Below, one piece after another: positions 51,339 through 60,919 of a stretch of 64,000 nucleotides of DNA (its first letter is position 1; every line of letters begins with the position of its first letter). Made by a program: the position numbers and the translations under genes. Source of the DNA: Crocinitomicaceae bacterium. Its GTDB lineage: Bacteria > Bacteroidota > Bacteroidia > Flavobacteriales_D > Crocinitomicaceae. The notes below the pieces were generated by a model, which searched no databases, had not been told where the DNA came from, and saw nothing but the letters and a program-made list of their open reading frames with translations. Location: the NCBI GenBank assembly GCA_024643725.1, contig JAHEMJ010000012.1, positions 186,001 to 250,000 of the forward strand, given 5' to 3'.

Positions 51339-54300
51339 CGAACCAAGGTAATAAATCCTTGTTTTTTTACTTCGGTACCGCCGAGCATGACACCCGTTAG
51401 GAGATAAAAATATACGCCGTCATCGTAGACTTGACCATCGGGTGTTAGGCCATCCCATGCGGCGACCCCAGTTTGATTGGTTAAGTTACTGACCACATTT
51501 CCCCAACGATTGACAATCACAATGTCATAGGATTTAAACGCTGGATAAGGAAGTACAACGAAATCATTGACTCCATCACCGTTTGGCGTAAAGACATTTG
51601 GAACCCAAATATCGGGGTCACTCACAAATACCGTTGTTTCATAGGTTGAAATACAACCCAATTGATCGACAACAGTCAGGGTGATTATGTGCGGTCCGCC
51701 TTGTGCAAAGGAAGTTGTCGGAGCCGTATTGGTATTCCATGTAAAACTTGAATCACTATCCAAATTCCATGTCCAACTGACAATAGGCGCATTCGTAAAG
51801 GTTGACTGATCCATGAAATCAATGATGCCATTGATGTCAGCGTAAATTGGATTCGGTACGAAATACGCATCGAGTTGATCGTCGTTTACGGTGATTGGAT
51901 TTAAAGGCAATAATATTTGACAGCCAACGGAGTCGAAAATAGTGACACTCGGTTGATAGGTTCCTGGCGTATCATAGAAATGTGTCAAATTCAAGGTGTC
52001 ACTGATGATGGTTCCATCACCAAGATTCCAAACCAAACTATCTAGGTTGGAAACATTTGTCATGTAAAATTGTGCCCCTTGTGCACAAACTGTAGCTCCC
52101 TGCAACCAATTTGGAGTACCCATAGGTCCACCGATGGAAATGTAATCTAATACGGTAGAATCATCTGTACAACCGTATTGATCGGTCACAATAAAATTTA
52201 AATCAAAGGTCCCATTTGTGACAAGTGTATTCGATGGATCTTGTAAAATGGATTGATTTCCATTTCCAAAGGACCAATTCCATCCGGTGATATTTCCATA
52301 AGAGAATGAGGAATCTTGGAAATGACAAAAAATGGGAGGACAATCGTAATCGCCATTGGCGTTGGGAACGGCACCTGTAAAATAGTAATTGGGAATCGCC
52401 CAAGGTGTGGACATAATGACGGTTTGATTCACCGTATCCTTACATCCGTTACCATCTGTAGTTACCAGGGAAATTACATGCACGTTTGACAATTGTCCGT
52501 TGTGCGGATTTGTCAAGGTCACTCCAGTATCCGTATTTGTACTAATGCTAGCACCATTTAAAAACCACTCATAACTCAAGGTTCCAGTGCCTGAAGAGGT
52601 GTTAATGGTTTGATTCGTATCCAAGTCGCAGAAAACAGTATCGATTTCAAATTCTGCTGTCGGTTTCGTGATGGTAATGGTGACACCAGTTGGTTGAGAG
52701 GTGCATCCGAAAATATCAGTCGCAACAATGGTAGCAGTGTAAGCACCAACACCGTTGAACGTGTGGTTAATGGTTTGATTGACATTGTTGGTAATCAGAA
52801 TGGAATTGTCATCTGAAAAACTCGTACTAAAAGAACTCAGTGGGAGTCCATTTGATAATGTAAAGGAGGTGTTGGTGAATGGAACCGAAAACGGCGAACA
52901 ACCATTGTAATTGTCCGCAATGATTCCGGCAATTGGTTTGTTGACGACTTTCACATTGTGTGTAATGGATGAGGTGCATCCAGCACTATTCAAAACCATG
53001 AGTGAAATCGTGTAATTTCCTGGCGCTGGATAAGTATAATTTTGAATGGGACCATTGTGTATCGATTGTCCATTCCCCATGTTGTAATACCAATCAGTGA
53101 CCGGATGAGATCCTGTTGCGCTTGACCACGAAGTGCTGGCATCAGAAATCGTGATGGATGAGCCATTACATACGGTGTCGTTGGACATGGTAAACTGACT
53201 CGCTAGTTGGGATATGGTAATGGTCGAAGAGATGCTATCCGAACAGCCTGTTGTATAATTGTGAATGACCTGTTCGATGTTGTATGAGCCATAGCTGGGG
53301 AAAGTATGACTTGTATTTCCGCCATTTGGCACATCGAGTTGGGCATTGGTGAAGTTGACGTTCGGTGTTCCGTCACTAAACTCGTAATGCATGGCTACAT
53401 TGTCCGACAAGATCCCGTGTATGGAGTTGTCATCAATGTTAACATTGACGGGGAAGGAACTTGGATTGCAAAACAAAAAGGAACTCGGGGTGAATTGCGC
53501 AATCGGAGCCAAAATATAAACGGCATCTTGAACAAAGAAGGTATCCTTACAACCCCTAAAATCGGCGATAAACATCACATCAAAGTAACCGGTATCGGAT
53601 TCAAACTCATGTGTTGGATCCTCTTCGATGGATGTCCCGTCTCCAAAATCCCAGAAATAACTGACTTCATTTGAGTTATGCGGAACAGAGATGTACGTCG
53701 TACTGTTAAATTGGACGTCATCATTCGAACAAGCAATCGTTGGATTGTAGGTAAAATGGACGGAGTCGATGTGTCCGACTGTAACGTAATCATTTTTAAC
53801 AATGGTATCGGTACACCCGGACTGAGTAGTAATGATTAACTTCACATCGTAAACCCCAATTTGATAGGTTTGGTTCGGTGGAAAATGTCCGTTGTATGTT
53901 TGACCATTTCCAAAATTCCATTGCCAGGAAACAATTGGATTGGACGGGGTATATGACGTATCGATAAAGTGAACAGTCAACGGATCACAACCAGCTGTGT
54001 CGAGTGCATAGAATCCTGCTTGTACATTCGTGATATGAATGTAATTGTTCAAGGTGGTTGAACCGGTACATCCCGCTGCAGTGGTCAAACTCAAGGTTAC
54101 ATTGTAGTCACCACTTTGGTTATAGATATGTGGTGGTGGATTTTGTCCGGTAAAGGTATTTCCATCCCCAAAATTCCAAACATAGGTCCCTGGAACACCG
54201 GTGCTTGTAGTAAATTGAATCGATCCTGGTGCGCAATTGGAGGTTGGATTTGCACTAAAAATCGGATTCGTATTTGCTTGAATGTTGATGGGTTGTGTGA

Positions 54301-55084
54301 TGGTAGATGTACAACCAGAACTGGTATTTTGGGAAGTTAATTGCACCGTATAGGTTCCCGGAGCGTTAAAGGTGAACGATGGATTTTCCAAGTTACTACT
54401 TCCGGCAGTCCCGAAATTCCAACTCCATGCATTCGCACCCGTGGTTGAATTGTCTTGAAAACTGACCGCTTGTCCAACACAGCCGTAGGACGGCGCGGTG
54501 ATACCTGCTTGAAAGTTCGAGACGTTAATCGTTTGTGAACTAGAAGCAACACAACTCGTTGTGGTATTGGTTACCGTTAGTTGAATGGTATACGTTCCAG
54601 CTGTATTATAGGTAATCGAAGGTGGATTCGCCAATGTGGAATTCTGACTATTCCCAAAGTTCCATGCGTTGGAAAAATTGGCGCCACTGGAGGAACTATT
54701 CGTGAATGAAAGTGTCAATGGAACTGTACATCCAAGTCCGTTGGCTGAAAATGCGACAATGGGCAATGGATTAACTGTGATGTAAGCAGTCTTGATTTCC
54801 GCATCCACAGTACCCACAGCATTGGTCACAACTAAGGTGATGGTAAAGTTTCCTGCAGTTGCAAAGGCATGCGAAGGACTTGTTGCATTCGAAAGTGCGC
54901 CATCTCCAAAATCCCAAGCACTAGAAACAATGGCATTTGGACCATTTGCCGTAGAGGTATTGGTAAAATTGACAGGGACTCCAACGCAGACAACTAAAGG
55001 ACTTGCGGTAAAATTCGCGGTAGGCGTTTGCGCATTTGCTAAGAAAGCAACTAATAACAAGATTAGCGTAAGAATGGAGCGCAT
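51335..55084 (-). CDS. Large T9SS type B cargo protein with about twelve PKD repeats
   Basis: This 1249-residue protein has a signal peptide (LTLILLLVAFLANAQ) and a chain of about 12-13 PKD-type Ig-like modules of 80-90 residues. Each has W(N/D)FG(D/N)G in the middle and a YxxxGxYxVxLxVT-type ending; most contain a Cys pair. The last 90 residues (WVPNVFTPNGDGVNDFVV, VNRWGNVV, WDGLTPDGQVYDDGVYFYLL) form the gliding-motility-associated type B T9SS sorting domain. It should be exported and may remain on the surface or be released. A structural or adhesive role is inferred. The convergent lipoprotein gene overlaps it by 4 bp. Confidence 0.9.
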   Translation of the reverse strand: MRSILTLILLLVAFLANAQTPTANFTASPLVVCVGVPVNFTNTSTANGPNAIVSSAWDFGDGALSNATSPSHAFATAGNFTITLVVTNAVGTVDAEIKTAYITVNPLPIVAFSANGLGCTVPLTLSFTNSSSSGANFSNAWNFGNSQNSTLANPPSITYNTAGTYTIQLTVTNTTTSCVASSSQTINVSNFQAGITAPSYGCVGQAVSFQDNSTTGANAWSWNFGTAGSSNLENPSFTFNAPGTYTVQLTSQNTSSGCTSTITQPINIQANTNPIFSANPTSNCAPGSIQFTTSTGVPGTYVWNFGDGNTFTGQNPPPHIYNQSGDYNVTLSLTTAAGCTGSTTLNNYIHITNVQAGFYALDTAGCDPLTVHFIDTSYTPSNPIVSWQWNFGNGQTYNGHFPPNQTYQIGVYDVKLIITTQSGCTDTIVKNDYVTVGHIDSVHFTYNPTIACSNDDVQFNSTTYISVPHNSNEVSYFWDFGDGTSIEEDPTHEFESDTGYFDVMFIADFRGCKDTFFVQDAVYILAPIAQFTPSSFLFCNPSSFPVNVNIDDNSIHGILSDNVAMHYEFSDGTPNVNFTNAQLDVPNGGNTSHTFPSYGSYNIEQVIHNYTTGCSDSISSTITISQLASQFTMSNDTVCNGSSITISDASTSWSSATGSHPVTDWYYNMGNGQSIHNGPIQNYTYPAPGNYTISLMVLNSAGCTSSITHNVKVVNKPIAGIIADNYNGCSPFSVPFTNTSFTLSNGLPLSSFSTSFSDDNSILITNNVNQTINHTFNGVGAYTATIVATDIFGCTSQPTGVTITITKPTAEFEIDTVFCDLDTNQTINTSSGTGTLSYEWFLNGASISTNTDTGVTLTNPHNGQLSNVHVISLVTTDGNGCKDTVNQTVIMSTPWAIPNYYFTGAVPNANGDYDCPPIFCHFQDSSFSYGNITGWNWSFGNGNQSILQDPSNTLVTNGTFDLNFIVTDQYGCTDDSTVLDYISIGGPMGTPNWLQGATVCAQGAQFYMTNVSNLDSLVWNLGDGTIISDTLNLTHFYDTPGTYQPSVTIFDSVGCQILLPLNPITVNDDQLDAYFVPNPIYADINGIIDFMDQSTFTNAPIVSWTWNLDSDSSFTWNTNTAPTTSFAQGGPHIITLTVVDQLGCISTYETTVFVSDPDIWVPNVFTPNGDGVNDFVVLPYPAFKSYDIVIVNRWGNVVSNLTNQTGVAAWDGLTPDGQVYDDGVYFYLLTGVMLGGTEVKKQGFITLVR

Positions 55085-55200
55085 TCGCAGATTTAGTAGT
55101 TTAGGTTCTTGCCTTAACGCAGAATGAGGTAAATAAGTTGCTTAAAAGACCATTATTTTTTAAGTCTTTTATGTATTTCAATGCGGAAATAAAAATCATG

Positions 55201-55208
55201 TATCTTCG
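55201..55208 (+). promoter_or_regulatory. -7 element (TTCG variant) 4 nt before the PhoD-like gene
   Basis: TATCTTCG, then TTTC and ATG at 55213, predicting a leaderless mRNA. It lacks a clear -33 TTG. Confidence 0.35.
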
Positions 55209-55212
55209 TTTC

Positions 55213-56241
55213 ATGAAATGGATGTTCTTCGGGAGTTGTATTTTATCCCTAACAATACACGCGCAATCCTTGCGCATTGCTTTTGGATCTTGTTCGCATC
55301 AAAACCAATCTTTACCCATATTAAAGCAAATCGGTGACATGCAGCCGGATTACTTCATTTATTTGGGCGACAATATTTATGGTGATACCAGAGATTCGGC
55401 AGTTTTAGCGAATAAATATGCACAATTAGCGGCGAATCCCAACTATCAATACCTGAAATCAAAAACGAAGGTCCTTGCAACGTGGGATGACCATGATTAT
55501 GGTGAAAACGATGCGGGGAAATATTATCCAATGAAGGACATTTCGAAGGATTTATTTTTGCGTTTTTTCGAGGAACCCCAAAACTCTTCTCGTTATGATC
55601 ATCCGGGCATTTACTCGTCCTATGAATTTAAAAAGCGGGGACAGAAAATTCAACTCATTTTACTTGACATGCGCACTTTTCGTTCCAATCTATGTCGATA
55701 CGATGGTAATACGATGCGAAAGGATTCAGTGTTCTTTTACGACATTGAATATGTGCCTTGCGAAGGAAAAGACTCGACATTTCTTGGTGAAGCGCAGTGG
55801 ACCTGGTTGGAACAACAATTAAGTAAGAAAGCCGATTTGCGCATTATTGCTAGTTCAACTCAATTTGGTCATAGCTATAATGGTTATGAATCGTGGAATA
55901 ATTTTCCTTCGGAAAAACAACACATGTCCCAACTCATTCTAAAAACAAAGGCGGAAGGTGTCTTTTTTATTTCCGGTGATGTTCATTATGCGGAACTTTC
56001 GGAAGAAAAATTTGAAGGGATTTATCCGCTTTATGATTTAACCGCAAGTGGCCTTTCACAATCCTGGCATTTTGCGACACCAAATTCAAATCGAATACAA
56101 GGACCAGTCATGGAAAATCACTTTGGATATTTGGATATTGATGTGCGAAAAAAGGTATTGACATGTTCGATTATCGATGGAAATAGCACCGAAAGAATTC
56201 AATTAGAAATCCCTTGGAAGTCCTTGCGTTTTAACGATTAA
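55213..56241 (+). CDS. PhoD-like metallophosphatase, exported
   Basis: The ATG at 55213 gives 342 residues with a signal peptide (MFFGSCILSLTIHAQ). The fold matches PhoD-type calcium/iron phosphatases: AFGSCSHQNQ, YLGDNIYGD, LATWDDHDYGEND, IASSTQFGHSYNGYE and VFFISGDVHYAELSE provide metal and active-site residues in order. It removes phosphate from phosphodi- or monoesters outside the cytoplasm. The ORF-track start 25 codons upstream is less likely. Its last 11 bp overlap the convergent sulfatase gene. Confidence 0.87.
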   Translation: MKWMFFGSCILSLTIHAQSLRIAFGSCSHQNQSLPILKQIGDMQPDYFIYLGDNIYGDTRDSAVLANKYAQLAANPNYQYLKSKTKVLATWDDHDYGENDAGKYYPMKDISKDLFLRFFEEPQNSSRYDHPGIYSSYEFKKRGQKIQLILLDMRTFRSNLCRYDGNTMRKDSVFFYDIEYVPCEGKDSTFLGEAQWTWLEQQLSKKADLRIIASSTQFGHSYNGYESWNNFPSEKQHMSQLILKTKAEGVFFISGDVHYAELSEEKFEGIYPLYDLTASGLSQSWHFATPNSNRIQGPVMENHFGYLDIDVRKKVLTCSIIDGNSTERIQLEIPWKSLRFND

Positions 56242-58066
56242 AAATCGCATTGAATTTCTCACAAACGGGGTAGGGACGAATGGCCTTGAGTACTTCCTCT
56301 TGTTGACTTTTTTTCATGTGCGCTCGTTGATTTTGCCTTTCACCAATGTCCTTTTTCCAATAATAAAATTCCTGTCGATTCGGAACGATGTTCGTTCGAA
56401 ACAAGTAATGCCAATGTTCACTTGCAACAGATAATCCAGTGTTGAAATTGGTGATTTGATTATTATTTAACGAGATTACTTTTCGGTTTCTTGGGATGGA
56501 CGATAGTAAACTGTAGCCTGTATAGTTTTTTGTCCAAGGTTCCCAAGATGGATGATTGGACAATTGCAAGAGTTCTAAAATAGAAGGTGCAATATCGATG
56601 TTGGATGTTAAGCGTTTTTGATTGCTCTTTAAATGGAATTTTTGCTGTGCATTCAGAAAACTTGGTGGAATATATGCCATCAATGGAATGCTGATGGTCT
56701 CGGTGTAATTTGTTTCTGCATGTCCGATGTTTCGATGTTCCATTAACGATTCTCCATGGTCGCTCACAAAGAAAATCGCCGTATGATCCAATAATCCTTG
56801 CTTCTTTAGTTCTTGTAAAAATTGTCCAATTAACTTATCTTGGTATCGAACGGCATTGTCGTATGAATCCTCAAAGCTCTCGTTCCATTGCTCCTCTTTT
56901 TCTGGCACATGGAAAGGGAAGTGGGTCGTGTTTAATTGAACTACGCCAAAAAATGGCTTTTCCTTGTGTTGAAGTTGTTTTTTTAATTCCACCATTGTAT
57001 TGACATCCTTCACGCCGAGGTCATTGAAATAAGGCAGTCCGGAATTGTCCTTGTTCCATAGGTAATCCAGTTTCGCATGACGATAAAATCGATCGAAGCG
57101 ATACCAGGTTAAGGTATGTGAGGACAAGAAAAACGTGCGGTAATTCAACTGTTGCCCCATTTCAAACAGCATTGGCTGGTGGTAAAGTATGGTGCTATCT
57201 TGATATGGTCCAATTCCTGTCATGATTGCCGGTACAGCAAGCATGGTTGTGGAGGCAATGCTGATTGGTTGATCAAAACGGTAAAAGGCAGTTGGATGGT
57301 TTTTTGCAAAGTTGGATAATGCTGGTGTTGTTGCCCGCTTATGTCCATAAAGTTGTAAACTGCGTTTTCTAAAACTTTCAAAGACAAAAACCAGCACATT
57401 TAATTTGTTTTTCGCCTTGACCTTCGGGAGCATTGCGGGAAAATGTTCACTCAGTCCTTTGCCTTTAAAATTCGTGTGTTCATCCCACGAAAAAGCATTT
57501 CTTTGGACACATGCTGCGAAATTTGCGTCCACAATGGCACATTGATCGTATTTTTTGTGTTGGTAAATGAAAACTTCAAAAAATGTCACTTGAACCAATC
57601 CAAACAAAATGAGTTGTTTCGTGCGTAATTTGACGACATGCGCTTTCACATACCAACGCATGAAGAATAGCAGTAGGATGGTCCCCAAAACAAAAAAGAG
57701 CAGGTCTTTTAATCCGCTGACATCGCGAATGATCATAAAAGCGCTTTTGGGTTCTGTCTTGAAATAAAGTAGGGTGTAGTAATTGGGGAAGATGCCGTTC
57801 AGAGAGAAGAACGCATAAGATCCAATGTACGAGAAAAACAAGGGGATCAGAACAATCAGAGAGATGGAATAAAACCAGCCTTTTCGCTGTTCGAGTCTCT
57901 TCAAAAGTAAACTGAGAAAGGTGAAGAATCCGGCGGAAAGCACCAGCGAGAACAAATAAAAGGCGAATTGATTCCGACTATACATCGGTAGTAACTCACT
58001 TCGAAAATAGACATCAATCCCAATAAAAATAAAAGGAATGACAAGTAATTTCAGAAGTGATTTCAT
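56231..58066 (-). CDS. Membrane-bound sulfatase-fold phosphotransferase (LTA-synthase/EptA-like)
   Basis: The 611-residue protein has five N-terminal membrane segments (about 1-165) and a large extracytoplasmic sulfatase-fold domain (about 215-560). VFVFESFRKRSLQLYGH supplies the first metal site; SIASTTMLAVPAIMTG the nucleophile Thr; VSDHGESLMEHRNIGHAE the remaining metal ligands. Such enzymes are lipoteichoic-acid-synthase or lipid-A phosphoethanolamine-transferase relatives that move phospho-head groups. It is the last gene of the gldF-gldG-DUF4340 operon (6-bp gap), suggesting a link to the motility or envelope machinery. The substrate is unknown. Confidence 0.85.
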   Translation of the reverse strand: MKSLLKLLVIPFIFIGIDVYFRSELLPMYSRNQFAFYLFSLVLSAGFFTFLSLLLKRLEQRKGWFYSISLIVLIPLFFSYIGSYAFFSLNGIFPNYYTLLYFKTEPKSAFMIIRDVSGLKDLLFFVLGTILLLFFMRWYVKAHVVKLRTKQLILFGLVQVTFFEVFIYQHKKYDQCAIVDANFAACVQRNAFSWDEHTNFKGKGLSEHFPAMLPKVKAKNKLNVLVFVFESFRKRSLQLYGHKRATTPALSNFAKNHPTAFYRFDQPISIASTTMLAVPAIMTGIGPYQDSTILYHQPMLFEMGQQLNYRTFFLSSHTLTWYRFDRFYRHAKLDYLWNKDNSGLPYFNDLGVKDVNTMVELKKQLQHKEKPFFGVVQLNTTHFPFHVPEKEEQWNESFEDSYDNAVRYQDKLIGQFLQELKKQGLLDHTAIFFVSDHGESLMEHRNIGHAETNYTETISIPLMAYIPPSFLNAQQKFHLKSNQKRLTSNIDIAPSILELLQLSNHPSWEPWTKNYTGYSLLSSIPRNRKVISLNNNQITNFNTGLSVASEHWHYLFRTNIVPNRQEFYYWKKDIGERQNQRAHMKKSQQEEVLKAIRPYPVCEKFNAIFNR

Positions 58067-58072
58067 GAATGC

Positions 58073-59119
58073 TTAAAACGACGTTTTTAAGTCGGTAGGA
58101 AATTGCGCTTCCATTGCTGGGAAGTACACATGTCCCATGATCAACGGATTGAAGACAAAATACTGACATTTCACTAATTCTCCACTTGGAAGTTCGCACC
58201 AGAATTTGTTCATGTCCATGTTTTCCATTTCACCAAATTCATTTCGCTGCGCTTCTTTTACCGCAATTTTAAACATGCGAAGTTTGCTGGACTTTCCCGT
58301 TTTTTCTTTGACTTGAAGGACACAAAACGGCGTTGTTTTTTTCAAGCTGTCGCACTGTTTTTTGGACAATTCATAGTTAGCTAATTCAAAGTGAATTTTC
58401 TTATATCCCTGCAAATAGCGGTAAATATTCATCGTGTCCGCTTGTGCAAGTTTGCGCCCATTTTGCGTTAAGGTGTAACGGTTTCCTTTTGAAGTTAAAT
58501 GAAAATTGCGAAATCCTTCCTTTGGATATTTTACATCCACGCTGGCAATTTCGTCCATTTCTAATTCAAAGATTTTTGTGCAGGCCCATTTTCTCGGATC
58601 AGCAAAGAACCTCGGTTCAATGATTCCAGTCATGCCTTTGATTTTCATCATGACAGGATTCGCACTTTTCCCATCCTCTGCAGTTTCTAATAACATGATC
58701 TGTCCATTGTGGTCTTGTGATGAAGGTCCAATGAACCATGTTTTTGTCCACTCGCCATCTTGAAAGATTTCAACTTTGGTATGACTAGCGGACATCAATT
58801 TGATAAATTGCTTGTGGCTTTTCTCTGAAAGGTATCCTTTCAACGAAATATTACCCAAGGCTTCCAAAATGTAATGTGCCCCGGACTGCATAATGCAACC
58901 TCCGTGCTCATCTGTCCATTCATCCCCTTTTCGCACTAGCGTGAACTTGTTGGAGAAAGCATCCGTGATGATGATTTTACTCACCGAATTCGTATCCGTA
59001 ACTGCAAATTCAATGTATTCTGAATCTGTAACTCCGTCTTTACGGCTCAGATCAAAAGCGAACCATCCAAGTACGACAAGCACAACAAATAAGGATAGAA
59101 GGGTGACTATTTTTTTCAT
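58073..59119 (-). CDS. DUF4340-like exported protein in the gldFG operon
   Basis: The 348-residue protein has an N-terminal membrane anchor (IVTLLSLFVVLVVLGWFAFDL) and a repeated alpha/beta pattern typical of DUF4340: SKIIITDAFSNKFTLVRKGDEW, ALGNISLKGYLS, TWFIGPSSQDHNGQIMLL. A second repeat follows with VDVKYPKEGFRNFHL, NRYTLTQNGRKL. DUF4340 proteins commonly accompany ABC-transporter auxiliary components like GldG, which matches the 5-bp spacing to gldG here. It probably sits on the periplasmic side of the inner membrane. Biochemical role unknown. Confidence 0.85.
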   Translation of the reverse strand: MKKIVTLLSLFVVLVVLGWFAFDLSRKDGVTDSEYIEFAVTDTNSVSKIIITDAFSNKFTLVRKGDEWTDEHGGCIMQSGAHYILEALGNISLKGYLSEKSHKQFIKLMSASHTKVEIFQDGEWTKTWFIGPSSQDHNGQIMLLETAEDGKSANPVMMKIKGMTGIIEPRFFADPRKWACTKIFELEMDEIASVDVKYPKEGFRNFHLTSKGNRYTLTQNGRKLAQADTMNIYRYLQGYKKIHFELANYELSKKQCDSLKKTTPFCVLQVKEKTGKSSKLRMFKIAVKEAQRNEFGEMENMDMNKFWCELPSGELVKCQYFVFNPLIMGHVYFPAMEAQFPTDLKTSF

Positions 59120-59124
59120 AAGAA

Positions 59125-60918
59125 TTAGTTTCTAGCGTAACGTCTGGTTCGGATGTAATTCATCAATACACTCAATAAAATGATGATGCCTAACGGCAGT
59201 AACATGTTCATGGTTTTATAGAATCCAGCGAATTTGGTCACTTTTTCTTTGTCAATTTCTTTGATGTCAATTTGACGACTTCGAATGTCCAAAACGGAAT
59301 TGTCCCCCATCATGTAATCGACGATGTTTTGGAAAAATTCTTGATTGCCATAGTACAAGGAAATGCGACGCTGGTACAAGTCCAAATCCATTTTTAGTTC
59401 ATTGAAAGCATTTGGACGATACAAGAAGTTCATGCCTTTTGGGTTCGGCATCGAATCATAGGTATTGGCGAAAAAGGTTCCATTTCCGATTACTAATACT
59501 TTTCCTTCTTTATTGCTTTTCGGAAGGAAAGCATATTTTTTAGGTAAACGGCTCACAAATTCAGGAGGCAGGCGGTTGTTGTAATGTGAATTAAAATAGC
59601 CTTCAACCATTCCACCTAAGCAAAGTTTATTGATTTCATCCGTTGGATTATCGACCAATTTTGGTGATTTCCCATAGTTTAATGGAAGTCCCAAGTTAAC
59701 GAATGGTTGTAATCCAGATGGGATGGAATTCGTGGAGGAGGTGATCAATGGTGTCGCTTTAATATTCGGTAGATCAACGAAACTTAATTCATTTGCATAT
59801 TTCAAAAGAATCGGATCGACATTACGCGTAATCGGGTGTTTCGAAGGCGTCGCCATCACATGAAAGAACCATGGGATAAATGTTGATTCAGCAAAGGGCA
59901 CAATTTTCGGTGCACATTGCACATCCATCATGTAGTTTTCATGAATTTTAATTCCGTAATCGAACAGCAAGCGATCCAAACGTAGGTTTTTGCGCATGGA
60001 ATGAGTCATTCCGCGTGCCATCAATGTGTCCTCATTGTGTGTCAAGGTATTCATGAAAACCATGAGTTTCCCACCGTGCATGACAAATTGATCCAAGATA
60101 TACAAGCTACTATCGGAGTAAGGAATTTGAGGATCCGCGATAATCACTCCATCCACTTCGTTCAATGCGGCAATGGAATCCTTCAAGGTGACATCCTTTA
60201 AATTGAAATACGGAGCTAACAACGCTCTTGCACGCATGGTTTCTTGATACGTTAATTCTCCGTGTCCTTGCAAAAATGCAATTGTCGGTTTGTTCACTTG
60301 TGTCAAGCGGCGCATGCTAGCGATGAGGTTATATTCCAGATTGTTCAGGGAAGTTTCCATGATTTCTGACATGTCCTCAAGGCTATATGGATGTCCAGGT
60401 TGTGTACCGGGTAAGAATTGTACGACGTTTTCTTTGGTGATTCCATTCACGGTGTAGCTCATGATGGCGCCAGGGAAAAGCATGACTTTGCTTTGTGTCC
60501 CGTCTTTCATGTACAAGATTTCCAAAGGCATAATTCCTTTTCCTTTGTCGTACAATTGGGCTCTCATCGCATTGATTTCTTCCTCAGATCCAACGTTAAT
60601 GTCGGTGAATAAATATTCGATGCGATTTCCGGCAATACGCTTAAAGTCTTGAAGTTTGTCCTTCAAAGCGGTTTGAAAGTGCTTGATTTCCGAAGGCATG
60701 TTTCCTTCCAAGTACACTTGAATGCTGATTCGGTTTTCAAAGTTTTCTTTATTTGCCAAGAAATTCTCCGTGCTTTGCGCTAAGGAATATCGTTGGTCTT
60801 TTGTCATGTCAATTTTATAATAGAGGAATGAGCCAATGACATTGACAAGAATGATGGCTAGTCCGACCAAAGCCAGTACTGTCCAATTGAATAATCCTTT
60901 AGTGAGCGCTTGTTTCAT
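59125..60918 (-). CDS. gldG: Gliding motility-associated ABC transporter component GldG
   Basis: The 597-residue protein has an N-terminal membrane segment (WTVLALVGLAIILVNVIGSF) and a C-terminal one (MLLPLGIIILLSVLMNYIRTRR) flanking a large periplasmic ABC_transp_aux domain with KDQRYSLAQSTENFL near the N-terminus, RLTQVNKPTIAFLQGHGELT and PFVNLGLPLNYGKSPKL. Length and layout match GldG of the GldA/F/G ABC system, which supports gliding in Flavobacterium. gldF precedes it by one base; the ATPase gldA is not in the window. Confidence 0.92.
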   Translation of the reverse strand: MKQALTKGLFNWTVLALVGLAIILVNVIGSFLYYKIDMTKDQRYSLAQSTENFLANKENFENRISIQVYLEGNMPSEIKHFQTALKDKLQDFKRIAGNRIEYLFTDINVGSEEEINAMRAQLYDKGKGIMPLEILYMKDGTQSKVMLFPGAIMSYTVNGITKENVVQFLPGTQPGHPYSLEDMSEIMETSLNNLEYNLIASMRRLTQVNKPTIAFLQGHGELTYQETMRARALLAPYFNLKDVTLKDSIAALNEVDGVIIADPQIPYSDSSLYILDQFVMHGGKLMVFMNTLTHNEDTLMARGMTHSMRKNLRLDRLLFDYGIKIHENYMMDVQCAPKIVPFAESTFIPWFFHVMATPSKHPITRNVDPILLKYANELSFVDLPNIKATPLITSSTNSIPSGLQPFVNLGLPLNYGKSPKLVDNPTDEINKLCLGGMVEGYFNSHYNNRLPPEFVSRLPKKYAFLPKSNKEGKVLVIGNGTFFANTYDSMPNPKGMNFLYRPNAFNELKMDLDLYQRRISLYYGNQEFFQNIVDYMMGDNSVLDIRSRQIDIKEIDKEKVTKFAGFYKTMNMLLPLGIIILLSVLMNYIRTRRYARN

Positions 60919-60919
60919 G

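Noticed and set aside
53306-53674. 122-aa + strand ORF
   Set aside because: Lies inside the PKD-repeat gene on the opposite strand; no motifs.
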